Below are positions 22,325-32,600 of a stretch of 64,000 bases of DNA, piece after piece. This stretch comes from Bryopsis sp. KO-2023 (lineage: Eukaryota; Chlorophyta; Ulvophyceae; Bryopsidales; Bryopsidaceae). Both the position numbers and the translations under genes were made by a program. The first letter of the stretch is position 1; every line of letters starts with the position of its first letter. Below the pieces are notes generated by a model that searched no databases, was not told where the DNA came from, and saw only the letters and a list, made by a program, of their open reading frames with translations. The DNA lies in NCBI GenBank assembly GCA_030272585.1, contig BSYQ01000004.1, forward strand, positions 6,758,001 through 6,822,000. Reading direction: 5' to 3'.

Positions 22325-23600
22325 CGTCTCCACACACCACGCACAGAATACCAAACAAACAAGAGACACAGGAAAGTGCGCGCGCGTTGAGAGCCGCCAA
22401 CGCCGAATGTTGAATGTTGGTGCCAATGTCGTACAATGTACGATACCTCTGGATGAGTGAATCCATGGCGATTTCGCATGGAGTTCAGCGAATGTGTGCG
22501 GGAGCTGTACGCTTGGCCCACCTCTGGGTTCCAAATGCTGACCAGATGAAGACGCGGCATTTTACGATCACAACTGTGGATGCAACTGTTGTTTGTTTGT
22601 TTGTTTGCAACTGTTCTTCGCGTGTAATTATGTTACGTTATGTTATGGATGCAACTGTGGATGATTTTATCGATGTCATAGCTATAATACAAATGCACAC
22701 ACATTTTTTTAATATTTACTTTCATCAGTTAATTTCTTATTTTCTGTTTTTGATCTTTTGGAGGGGATTGTCTTGATGCTCAGGTGGTCTGCATTTTTTT
22801 TGCTTTCTTCAATACTTCATGACAAATAATCAAGAAAACGAGAAAAGAAAATCATTCGTAGTTTTTTGGTTTGCGTATTTATGAAATACTTTTTGATGTC
22901 ATGTGGGATGTATCACTCGACCATCAATGCACCTCACATTGCATCTGGGATTCACAACTGCAGATGGAGGGGGGGGGGGGGTTGGATTGGTACTGATTTT
23001 AAGAGCAGTAAAATATGGCACCATAAGTGGGTTTCATTTAGTGGGTTCGCATCCTGTCTTCCCATTATTCGATTCTTTCAACGTGCACACTGCATGTGGA
23101 ACCAAGGAAAAACAATTTGAAACAGTGAAACCATGTTGCATGGTATTCTTGCCATATGGATGCATCTCTCATATGAAGGCAGGAAAAACTCCACTCAAAC
23201 TTTAGATGGTTTTCAGAGTGGTCAGATGGAAACCATGCGTGATTTTTAGATACAAGAGGCGATTAACTCCATAATATTTTCATCTGATGTGGATTGGTCG
23301 GTTTCCCAGTTTGCATGGATGCAAATATTGCAATTGAGTATTCCGGTTTTCGTGAACTCCTTACATTCAATATATCCACGGTCACAGAATAAAATCAAAA
23401 CCTTATGTACATGTACAGTCCGATCAAGGAAAAAGCAAAATGAAAAATCTCAACTGGGATTTTGTTTTATACATAAAAAAAAGACTGCCAAGTATAGTCT
23501 GCTGCACCTGTGTGCACAGAAAAATTCAACCCATCTAAAGTCCCCCAAAACTAGTCAATCACAGAATTCCTTGATCGAGCAAAATCAAAAGGACGTGGGA
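22325..23600. other. Intergenic region with a dispersed repeat copy
   Basis: It contains GTTT and TTATG microsatellites near 22590-22650, one copy of a dispersed repeat (22877-23022) and the 3' flank of ankyrin copy 2 (23290-23600), which is related to 16870-17185. No supported gene. Confidence 0.45.
22877..23022 (+). repeat. Dispersed repeat, copy 1
   Basis: About 145 bases starting at ATTTATGAAATAC, with strong similarity to the complement of 63727-63865. Similarity ends abruptly on both sides. The copies differ by scattered substitutions and the length of a G run. No terminal inverted repeats were found. Confidence 0.75.
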
Positions 23601-25049
23601 TTAATCGAAAAGGGCGCGGAGCTCATCCGCCCTCTCACTGCAGAAATCATCATTGCAAGAATCGGTTTCTTCAAGAAGCAAACACCAACAAACGGCTTCT
23701 TGGGCGGTTTTTCCATCGTCGTCACTGATAGCGGCTGCGTCCGCCCCTCGGCTCAAGAGCGCCTCCACATTGTCTTTATGTCCATACACGGCTGCATTAT
23801 GCAAAGGGGGAACTCCAAAGTCGTTTTTAGCGTTCACATCCGCACCAGCATCGATTAGAGCTAAAATCACCTCCGAGTTCCCCTCGTGCACAGCAGCTAA
23901 TCCCAGCACCGTCAGCCCATCATCATTCTCAGCGTTCACGTCTGCTCCTCCAGCAATCAGCTGCTCCACAACGGCCGAGTGTCCATAACGTGCAGCGACC
24001 ATAAGCGCAGTCGCCCCGTTTCTTTCGAACTTGGCATCGACATCAGCCCCTTCTTCAAGGAGAAAATTCACGTTCGCCAAACAGCCTTCCTGCGCTGCTT
24101 GGAACAAAGGAGGAGATCCATTATCAGTCCTTTCTTCGACGTCCACTCCATTCTCCAGCAGAACTCGCAGCACCTCGGTGTGGCAGAAATTGGCTGCAAA
24201 TGAAATGGCCTTATTGCCGTCGTCATCGGTGGCCTGGAGGTCTGCACCTTCCTCCACCAAAACCTGAACGATATCTGCGTTGCCATTTGCGGCGGCGACA
24301 AGAAGCGGAGTCGCCCCGTTTCTTTCGAACTTGGCATCGACATCAGCCCCTTTTTCAAGGAGAAAATTCACTGTAGCCAAGCAATCTTCTTGCGCCGCCA
24401 GGTACAGAGCGGTCGATCCTGATTCGGTCCTTTCTTCAATGTCCACCCCATTGTCCAACAGAACTTGCAAGACATCGTTCTCGCAGAAATTGCCTGCAAG
24501 TGATATGGCCTTGAACCCGTCCGCATCAGCAGCTTGGAGGTCTGCGCCTTTCTCCGCCAGAACCTGAACGACATCCGCGTTTCCATTTGCGGCGGCAAAG
24601 AGGAGAGCAGTTTGACCAGATTCTGTCTGCGTCTCAATGTCCACCCCGTTGTCAATCTCACGGCTCACAGTTTCGACGTCCCCAAGCGCTGCAGCTTTCA
24701 GCAGTTGTTCTTCACCTGTCGATAATTCGCTGTCTTGCAGCGTTCCAGTCTGTATCCACCAAGCAACACACTCAACATTCTCTATTAGAACACAAGGTTG
24801 AATTCAGCAGCGAAAGGTAAACCTACAGGTCATTCGTATTGCCTTTTTCGACTTTACCGGAGCTTGCTCGCCTTCATCTTGAAGCAATTTCCTCATTGCA
24901 ATCGTGTCCGTTGGCAGGTCAAGCAGCGCAGCCTGTCCATAATCGATCGACATCAACTCCAACTCCACGAAACCCACCTGTTGGATGGGCCTGGAGCCAA
25001 CCGCGCCCGCCAACAGAAACAGAAAACAAACGAGCCCACGAAACATCAT
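23601..25049 (-). CDS. Secreted ankyrin-repeat protein, copy 2
   Basis: Exons 25049-24858 (64 codons) and 24749-23601 join in phase 0 across a 108-base GT-AG intron, giving 446 residues. The product starts with MMFRGLVCFLFLLAGAVGS (signal peptide), a short linker, then about ten ankyrin repeats and a Cys-containing tail (CWCLLLEETDSCNDDFC). Repeats 2-4 and 5-7 are near copies of each other, a three-repeat internal duplication. Copies 1 and 3 are open across the position of this intron, coding for about 35 residues there (NASFISTLFSKGLAGH region) that copy 2 lacks. Location is presumably the secretory pathway or cell exterior; the partner is unknown. This is the copy whose two ends are both intact. 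Confidence 0.78.
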
Positions 25050-25137
25050 TTTCTTCCTCTGTCGCTGATCGTCGGAGACACTGTTTTTCGACTGGAAAAT
25101 GGAGCGGGTTGGCAGCTTTTGAACCCACCACCCACAT

Positions 25138-25148
25138 GATGTCACATC
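25138..25148. promoter_or_regulatory. Conserved near-palindrome upstream of ankyrin copy 2
   Basis: The same GATGTCACATC as before copies 1 and 3, here 89 bases upstream of the start codon and followed by a GAGTACTGCAC motif. Confidence 0.35.
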
Positions 25149-25256
25149 CATCCACACATCCATGAGTACTGCACGTTCGTTTCACCTTTTGTGGAAAAGA
25201 ATAAACAAACGTCAAATTACATTGTGGAAGAGAATTGCCACTCTCCACTCTCCACT

Positions 25257-25462
25257 TACTCTCTCAGTATGAGGAGGTTCAAACTGGTTTACAACAAATT
25301 CAAGATTTAATGGATCGGTTGGATAGGCTACCTGCTTCCAGTACCGATGCTACTTTGCGAGAGGAACTTTCGGAACGTTTTTCTTTTCAATCTTCTTTAT
25401 TTGAAGATATTTCACGTTCATTGAATTTAGCTGAATCGACCAGTCGAGAGTACAGTGGATAG
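25257..25462 (+). CDS. Orphan exon-like frame, Gln/Leu/Asp-rich coiled coil
   Basis: An open stretch after a good acceptor (CTTACTCTCTCAG) encodes about 68 residues beginning YEEVQTGLQQIQDLMDRLDR and ending at a TAG. Heptad-like spacing suggests a coiled coil, loosely like SNARE or tethering proteins, but no motif secures this. No upstream exon with compatible phase was found. Third codon positions are unusually T-rich compared with neighbours. It could be a last exon, a pseudogene fragment or chance. Confidence 0.35.
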
Positions 25463-26094
25463 CTTTTCTGTTTTTGGATGGAAGGCAGGGATGGAAAAGA
25501 GAGTCCCCCCCCCTCCCCCCGCTCCCCCCCCTCCCCAAACAAAAAGGTTAGGATTTGGGTTGCACCTGTAGTCGCAGCCAACCCGTCCTCTGTTTTCGAG
25601 TTTTACAAGTTCTCTTTTTTCTGCTTATGGCACTCTCCGCTGTTTCGTTGGTGGAGATCGTTGGTTACGCTATCCAGATTAACTTTGTGATGGATTATTT
25701 TCTTCTTTCTGAGCACAACACACAGCACTCATTTATGCTCCCATCCGAGGTGTAGAAAAAGCACCAATGCTTAAACTTACAGAAAGGCGACTCGAAAAAG
25801 TTTTTTTCCCTGGGGGTGTGTGATTCTTCAGCGTTCAAAAGAGAAAAAAAAATTGGGAAAAAAATTAATTACAATTAATTATAATTTTACACATCGATTA
25901 TTTTGGGGGGTCCGATTGATTAATTGATTGATTGATTGGTGAAGTGTGATGCAATACAATACGTAATTCGAAAATTTAGTCAATTTTTTCGTTTTCGTGA
26001 TACCCAATACAATGATGAAGTTCACCGACTTCCTAAAAGCATTAATGGGATAGGCACAATAAGTGTCCCGAGCAAAATTCTCCCGTCTGTAAAA

Positions 26095-27621
26095 CTAGTC
26101 AATCACAAAATTCCTTGATCGAGCAAAATCAAAAAGACGTGGGTTTAATCGAAGAGGGCGCCAACAATCAACATCAACATTGCAAGAATCGTTTTCTTCA
26201 AGAAGCAAACACCAACAAACGGCGTTTTCGGCCGTCGTCCCATCGACGGTACTGGCGGCTGACGCGTCCGCCCCTCGGCTCAACAGCGCCTCCGCGTTGT
26301 CTTTGTGCCCATACACGGCAGCATTGTGCAACGCAGAGCTTCCGAGGTCGCCTTGAGCGTTCACATCCGCACCAGCGTCGATCAGAGCCAAAATCACTTC
26401 CGAGTTTCCCTCCTGGACAGCAGCCATTGCCAGCGGCGTTATCCCATTATCATTTTTCGCGTTCGCGTCTGCCCCTGCAGCAATCAGCTCCGCCACGATG
26501 GCCAAGTGTCCTAACCGCGCAGCGATGATAAGCGGAGTTGCCCCGGTTTCCTCATCTCTTCCCTCGACGTTGGCTCCTTGGTCCATGAGAAACTTCAAGG
26601 CAGCCAAACAACCTTCCTGCGCTGCTTGGAACAAAGGAGGAGATCCATTATCAGTCCTTTCTTCGACGTCCACTCCATTCTCCAGCAGAACTCGCAGCAC
26701 CTCGGTGTGGCAAGAATTGGCTGCATATGAAATGGCCGTATTGCCGTCGTCATCGGCAGCATGGATGTCTGCACCGTTCTCCGCCAAAACCTGAACGATA
26801 TCTGCGTTGCCATGTACGGCGGCGACCATAAGCGGAGTCGCCCTGTTTCTTGTGAACGGGGCATCGATATCGGCTCCTTTTTTAAGGAGGAAATTCACCG
26901 TAGCCAAGCAATCTTCTTGCGCCGCCAGGTACAGAGCGGTCGATCCTGCTTCGGTCCTTTCTTCAATGTCCACCCCATTGTCCAACAGAACTTGCAAGAC
27001 ATCGTTCTCGCAGAAATTGCCTGCAAGTGACATGGCCTTGAACCCGTCCGCGTCAGTAGCTTGGAGGTCTGCGCCTTTCTCCACCAGAACCTGGACGACA
27101 TCCGCGTTTCCATTTGCGGCGGCAAAAAGGAGCGCAGTTTGACCAGATTCTGTCTGCGTCTCGATGTCCACCCCGGTGTCAATTTCACGAATCACGGTTT
27201 CGACGTCCCCAAGCGCTGCAGCTTTCAGCAGTCGTTCTTTGCCAGTTGCGAGGTCGCTCGTTTGCAGCATTCCAGTCCCTAACGACCCAACAACCTGCAC
27301 CAACACAAGCGGTTTGACATGCCCTGCCAGGCCTTTCGAAAACAAGGTTGAAATGAAGGAAGCATTTTGTGTTATCGACTTTACCGCAGTTTGCTCGCTC
27401 TCATCTTGAAGAAACAATTTCATCAGCAATTTCCTCGCTGCAGTGGTGTGAGTGGGCAGGTCAAACAGCGCAGCCTGTCCACAAACGATACGTTCAAGCA
27501 ACGCAGCCTGCCTTTTATCGACCGAGATCAACTCCGACTCGACGAAACCCACCTCTTGCACGAGCCTGGAGCCAACGGCACCCACCAACAAAAACAGCAA
27601 ACAAACGAGCCCACGAAACAT
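26095..27621 (-). CDS. Secreted ankyrin-repeat protein, copy 3
   Basis: One uninterrupted frame of 508 residues. It has a signal peptide (MFRGLVCLLFLLVGAVGS), then an N-terminal region of about 130 residues conserved with copy 1, then ten or so ankyrin repeats. The N-terminal frame is open where copy 1 is shifted. Two internal stretches could also be removed as phase-0 introns (GTGGGT...GGACAG and GTAAAG...GTGCAG), as proposed for copies 1 and 2. The tail differs from both paralogs: after NDSCNVD a deletion shifts the frame, replacing the shared CNERADELRAL-type ending with CWRPLRLNPRLF and more. Repeats around 26590-26740 match copy 2 better than copy 1, while the rest matches copy 1, so the gene is a mosaic. 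Confidence 0.8.
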   Translation of the reverse strand: MFRGLVCLLFLLVGAVGSRLVQEVGFVESELISVDKRQAALLERIVCGQAALFDLPTHTTAARKLLMKLFLQDESEQTAVKSITQNASFISTLFSKGLAGHVKPLVLVQVVGSLGTGMLQTSDLATGKERLLKAAALGDVETVIREIDTGVDIETQTESGQTALLFAAANGNADVVQVLVEKGADLQATDADGFKAMSLAGNFCENDVLQVLLDNGVDIEERTEAGSTALYLAAQEDCLATVNFLLKKGADIDAPFTRNRATPLMVAAVHGNADIVQVLAENGADIHAADDDGNTAISYAANSCHTEVLRVLLENGVDVEERTDNGSPPLFQAAQEGCLAALKFLMDQGANVEGRDEETGATPLIIAARLGHLAIVAELIAAGADANAKNDNGITPLAMAAVQEGNSEVILALIDAGADVNAQGDLGSSALHNAAVYGHKDNAEALLSRGADASAASTVDGTTAENAVCWCLLLEENDSCNVDVDCWRPLRLNPRLFDFARSRNFVID

Positions 27622-27728
27622 CGTTCTCTTCTTCAGCCACCACTGCTCTTCACGAGAAATAATTTTCGACTGGAGGTCTCCACCCTAGGGTGGAGCGGGT
27701 TTGTAGCTTTTAAACACCCCACGCACCT

Positions 27729-27739
27729 GATGTCACATC
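27729..27739. promoter_or_regulatory. Conserved near-palindrome upstream of ankyrin copy 3
   Basis: GATGTCACATC lies 108 bases upstream of the start codon, followed by CTCGAGTACTACACA as in copy 1. Confidence 0.35.
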
Positions 27740-29684
27740 GATCACCTCCTTGATTCTCGAGTACTACACATTCTCTTCTCAGGAAAAGACATCTTTGTGG
27801 TGAGTCGAAGCTGGGGCCTTTGGTCTTGACATTGTGCCTCACGTCGAAAAGGTGGGTGGGGTATTAGCTGTCAGTGGGAACTTGTGGTGGCCATACACGG
27901 AAAAGTTTCATTCATGGTTGGTCCTTCAATGGTAAAGTCGTGAATTAGAGCAGGGCTGGGGTGGAGAGGCAGCTGAAAGTGCGGTGGAGTGGGAGTATCT
28001 CTTGACAATACTCTTTTCGACACTTTTTTTTTATGTTTTTTCTCGATGCATGTCTTGCAAGGCAATTGTTCAATTGAACAAGACCTTAAAGTCCTGCGGA
28101 AGGAAATTTCCTTGCGCAAAAAAAAGGGGTAGATATTGTGCTACTTTCATTGGGGGAATGAGGCAATGCAAAACGTTTTTGAAATGACCATCGTTTTTGA
28201 TCCTTGGAATCTTCTGTTATGGAAAAACAAGAAGCAAAAATTTAGGTTCAAGCACATGGAAACCCTCCCAACAAAAAAAAAGAGGAGAAAAAAAGAAAAA
28301 AGAATTTGGAGTGAAAAGAGGCTTCAGTAGAATGCTCCTTTTTTATCCAACAATGATGTACCCACTTTCCGACCACGTGACCACGCCGTCATCGCCAGAT
28401 GACGACATCTGTGTGGACCAAACTGAGTCACAATCCAACCCCTAGAGAAAAAAAAACTAATAAGAACAAGGACTGGTGTTATGCGTCATTCGTCTCCAGA
28501 AGAAATAAGAAGAAACGTGGAAGAGAGAGAGAATGTCGAAAATCGTTTCTTAACGAAACCTCAGTGGGCGAACAGATCAACATGTCATATTTGGTGTTTG
28601 GTGTTCCCAGACAGACGACATGTTGTCATTGGTTGTTTGTTGTTGGCAGGGAGGTTCCAGAACCTCCTTTCTAGATCTAGAAAGGACTCAATCCTGACAT
28701 GTTTTGAGCTGGCGGTGATGGTGTGATTCACGATGTGAAAATTCGTACTGAAAATGACAACCATGTTGCATCATCTTAATGCTAGAGGACGGACTGATGA
28801 CATCCTTCCTACACTCTTGTTTCGGTGCAACAGTGTCTGAATTTCTCTTGGTCAGTCGCAACGTCACGTGTGCTCATTTCAACGCTTTTACGCGCATCAT
28901 TCCTTTCCCAATGGTCTGGCGCTGCTCTGGCACAAGAAGGGTGTTGTGTTTATGCTGTGTTCAACCAGCGACAAATAGGGATCCATAAAAGGCCTTTCCT
29001 CGAAGTCTGTTACAAACCGGATTTCATCACAATTAACCACCACAATGGCAGCCAATAATAGACTTCAGCACACACTTTCTGTGTCATTCGACAACACTGT
29101 CTGTTGGGCAAAAAAATCACACATAGAAATATTTTCATCACATCGTTACTTGCACTAGGTCTTGCCTGCCTGTTATTGACCCTCCACCAAAACTCCCTCC
29201 AGCAAAAGAAAATTCAAACCAAATTTCCCCACAGGAAGAACCCCACCATTTGACTTTTGGGCATCATTATTATTCTGTTTTTTCAAACTACCATTTGTCT
29301 GATTTCATCTTTTTGTTTACCCCCCATTGCAGCTAGCCTGTAAAAAAAAACACCCATTGGAGCTAGCCGTAAAAAAAACACCCTATTTGGGAAGATCGGA
29401 GGAAATGAAAAAACCAAAAAGAAACTGAAGGAGCAAGAAAATGCTTGCTCTATTAGTCATTGCCTTGGTCGGTCGACAGTTCGCACCCCATCAACCCACC
29501 ATTGACAAAAATATTAAAGAGATATTGATCAAGAGAAAGGCCATTTTTTTCATTTTTTTGTTCCTACTTGTTCTTGGATACCAGAGACCTCCTTGAAAAA
29601 ACGCCTTGAAAAAGATGAATCCCATTTTCACAGTTTTTTTCAAAACCGACGCATCGTTATCGGTGCCTCGGCTCAAAATAAAAT
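27740..29684. other. Intergenic region
   Basis: The first 270 bases are the duplicated upstream flank shared with copy 1. Two adjacent palindromes lie at 28651-28686. The remainder is AT-rich with no supported gene. Confidence 0.45.
28651..28686. repeat. Two adjacent palindromes
   Basis: GAGGTTC/GAACCTC with a two-base loop (28651-28666) is followed at once by a 22-base perfect palindrome centred on AGATCT (28665-28686). Together they could form a double hairpin. Confidence 0.6.
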
Positions 29685-32600
29685 CTATCCAACCTTTTTG
29701 CTAAGTTCCTCATCCTCACTCTTTTTCTCACCCTCTTCGTTCAAACTTGATGCTACAGAATCCTCCTCATCATCATCTACCACTGCTTCTTTCTTTGATG
29801 TTTTGGTTTTGATTCTTGAAGAGGTTTGGACAGAAGCTTCCGTTTCTTCATCCTCCTCTGCACTGGCTATTTCGCCATCCTCAGCAGGCTTTCTCAACGA
29901 CCTCTCCACTGTTCTCGACTTTTTGGAAGGCTTTTTCTCCTCATTCTCATTTTCCTCCTCCTTTTCTACGACCTTTTTTTCCAACACAGGCTTTTTGGAT
30001 TCTTCTTTCTCTGTGTCTTCTTCCCAATTGTCCGTTTTCTTTTTGGTTTCCTCCGCCGCTGCTTCAGCTTTGGCCAACCTGGCCGCCCTCCTCCTTGCCC
30101 TCAATCTCTTCCTCCTCCGTGCCTGTGCATTCGTTGTAGCAGATTTCGCTGGGGGTGCTGCTGGCTTGGCATCTTCAGTAGACTCTGCAGCCCCCGGCAG
30201 CTCCACGCTTTCATCGTCAAAGTCAGCCACCTCTTCTTTAGCCCCCTCCCGCTCAAAAAAGAACCAATAGAGGTTGATGGTGCCAAAACCCTGGGTGATT
30301 CTGAACAGCATGGTGCAATTTTCCCCAGTGAAAGGCAGGTCAATATCTCCAAACATTACGTCCTTAACCCAGGCACCCTGGTTCATTCCAGACTCCAGGG
30401 AAGCCTCTTTTCCTTTCCCGCAATCGATGGTGAATTTGGCTATTCCGTTCCAGGAGCCCTTGGCTTTCCTTCTGGCTTTGACCTTGTATTTTCCTTCTTT
30501 TTCGACGTTCACTCGATACTCTAGAAAAGAACCTGGGTGGGCGTAGTCCCCTTGGACTATGTGGGTCCTCGTAACGAAGTCTGTAGTCTTATCGACGGCC
30601 CCCATTGCTGGGACTTTGCTGGAGCCGCTTCTTCCCAATATGAAAATGGGAACAGTGAATGACCGTGGATCCGCCACAATCTCACTGCACAATTCAAACC
30701 ACCATCAAACACTTCAAAACGTTGAATTATAGGACTCCCCCTTCAAAAAATCAATGGGGAGTGAAACCTTTTTTTGGAGGCAAACAATCATTGACATAAC
30801 CCCCTTACTTTTTCTCCCCTGCCATATTAAGTAGATTTGACCATACAAAAAAAAGGGGGGTGGGGGGGGTGGGGGGGGTGGGGGGTGCTGTGGTGATTTT
30901 CTACTTGCTTGGAGATTTTTCTGATTCTCGCTGTGTAGCAGATCAACCCGCGTTCGAAACTCATTTGCTTTGAAAAAGAAATAACAGTGTAGTAACATTG
31001 CATTAAGTGTTAAAAAAATCTATTTTTGGCGAGTGGGTGGGTAAGGAGGCATACACTCACTTCCACCAGTTCTCCATGCTTTCTCTCAAGCGACCTTTCA
31101 ATTCTTCATCTTCGTACTTTTTGGTTTCCGATGGGTCGTTCACTATGTCCCAAAGAGATTCTTTTCCCCCTTGGTTGGTGTATTTGAAATTGCCCTGACG
31201 AACAGCCCATCCCCCGCTCCACCCAAATCTCAGCCCAGTTTTATCCAACCCTTTATCAACACAACAAAAAATCATATCCTCAAACACTGGTTGGAGGTTA
31301 TGTGACATTCACACTGATGGGTGTAGGTTCTCACACACAGTTATGCATGAGGAAAAAAAAACAACTGAAAAAATAAAACCTGAATCTGTCTGAATCGTAA
31401 CATATGAAATCCATAAAAAGAGATGTAAAAAATCTACATGTCAGTGATATTTCTTTTCTGCTGATTCTACTAATGTACCTCCTCACTTTTCCGAAAACAA
31501 TAAAAATGAGCAAGGAAAAAAAACCCAGCCAAATCACCGGATCTTTTTTTGTCGTCATAACACCACGTTTCACCAGTGTAGTGAAATTCGAAAGCAACCC
31601 CCACCTTTGTTTGGAAGCAACACCATTTGGTCCCCCGAGACAGTCCACCATGGGGCTGGAACGGTTCGGTAAATGTACCGCTCCGTCCAGAATTTATCCT
31701 CAAGTTTTGGATTTTCCAGAAGAGGGACCAGGCTTGTTCCATCCACATCAGTTACGTTCACTCCAGCCATATCCATCATCGTAGGGAAAATATCTTCGAC
31801 CTCAACCACTGGGTCCCCGACAACAGCTGGTTTGAAGGTCCCAGGATATCTGAGAGAGGAGCAAAAACAGAAAACTTGATAAAAACTAGTATCAGTACGT
31901 AATTATCATTTAAAAATCGTCATTTGCTGGTGGATGAGGTCTGCACTTTTTACTTACCCACTTCTAGAAAGCAGCAGAAGGAAACTAGATCACTTTGGAT
32001 TGATTTTTTTTTTTTCATATTCCAAAATTGTTTTCTGTCCCCGTATAGCTTCTACTACTAGTTTGTCTTTAATTTTTAGATGCTTTATGATCAAACCTTC
32101 ACAGGTTCATTTTTGGTCCCCAGTGAAAATATGGATATATATAAATTTAGCAAAGAAAAGGAAAAAGTGTGTATAACAAGCTGATTACAAAAAAGGAATC
32201 CAGAAAAGGAAGGACCTGATCAGCAGCGGACTTCGGATTGCATTTTCATCGATCTTTCCTTTGCTCCCATTCAGCCCAGCATTTCTTTTCTTCCACTCCT
32301 CATCAGTAAACCTCTCTTGAGCATCGGCTCCATTGTCAGACATAAACATCACCACAGTGCTCTCTGAAATTTTCGCCTTATCCACAGCATCCAAAATCCT
32401 TCCAATCTGAAAATCCATGAAATTGATCAAGGCATGCAACCGTGCCACAGGCTCACTTTGCCCCTTTTTCCTGTATTTCAATATGTACGAGCGGGGGGCC
32501 TGCCAGTCATACTCAGCAAGAGGAACGGTCACCCCCAGATGCGGAGCCATGAATGGCACGTAGAGCACAAACGGCTCGTCGGCATTTTTCTTGATGAAAT

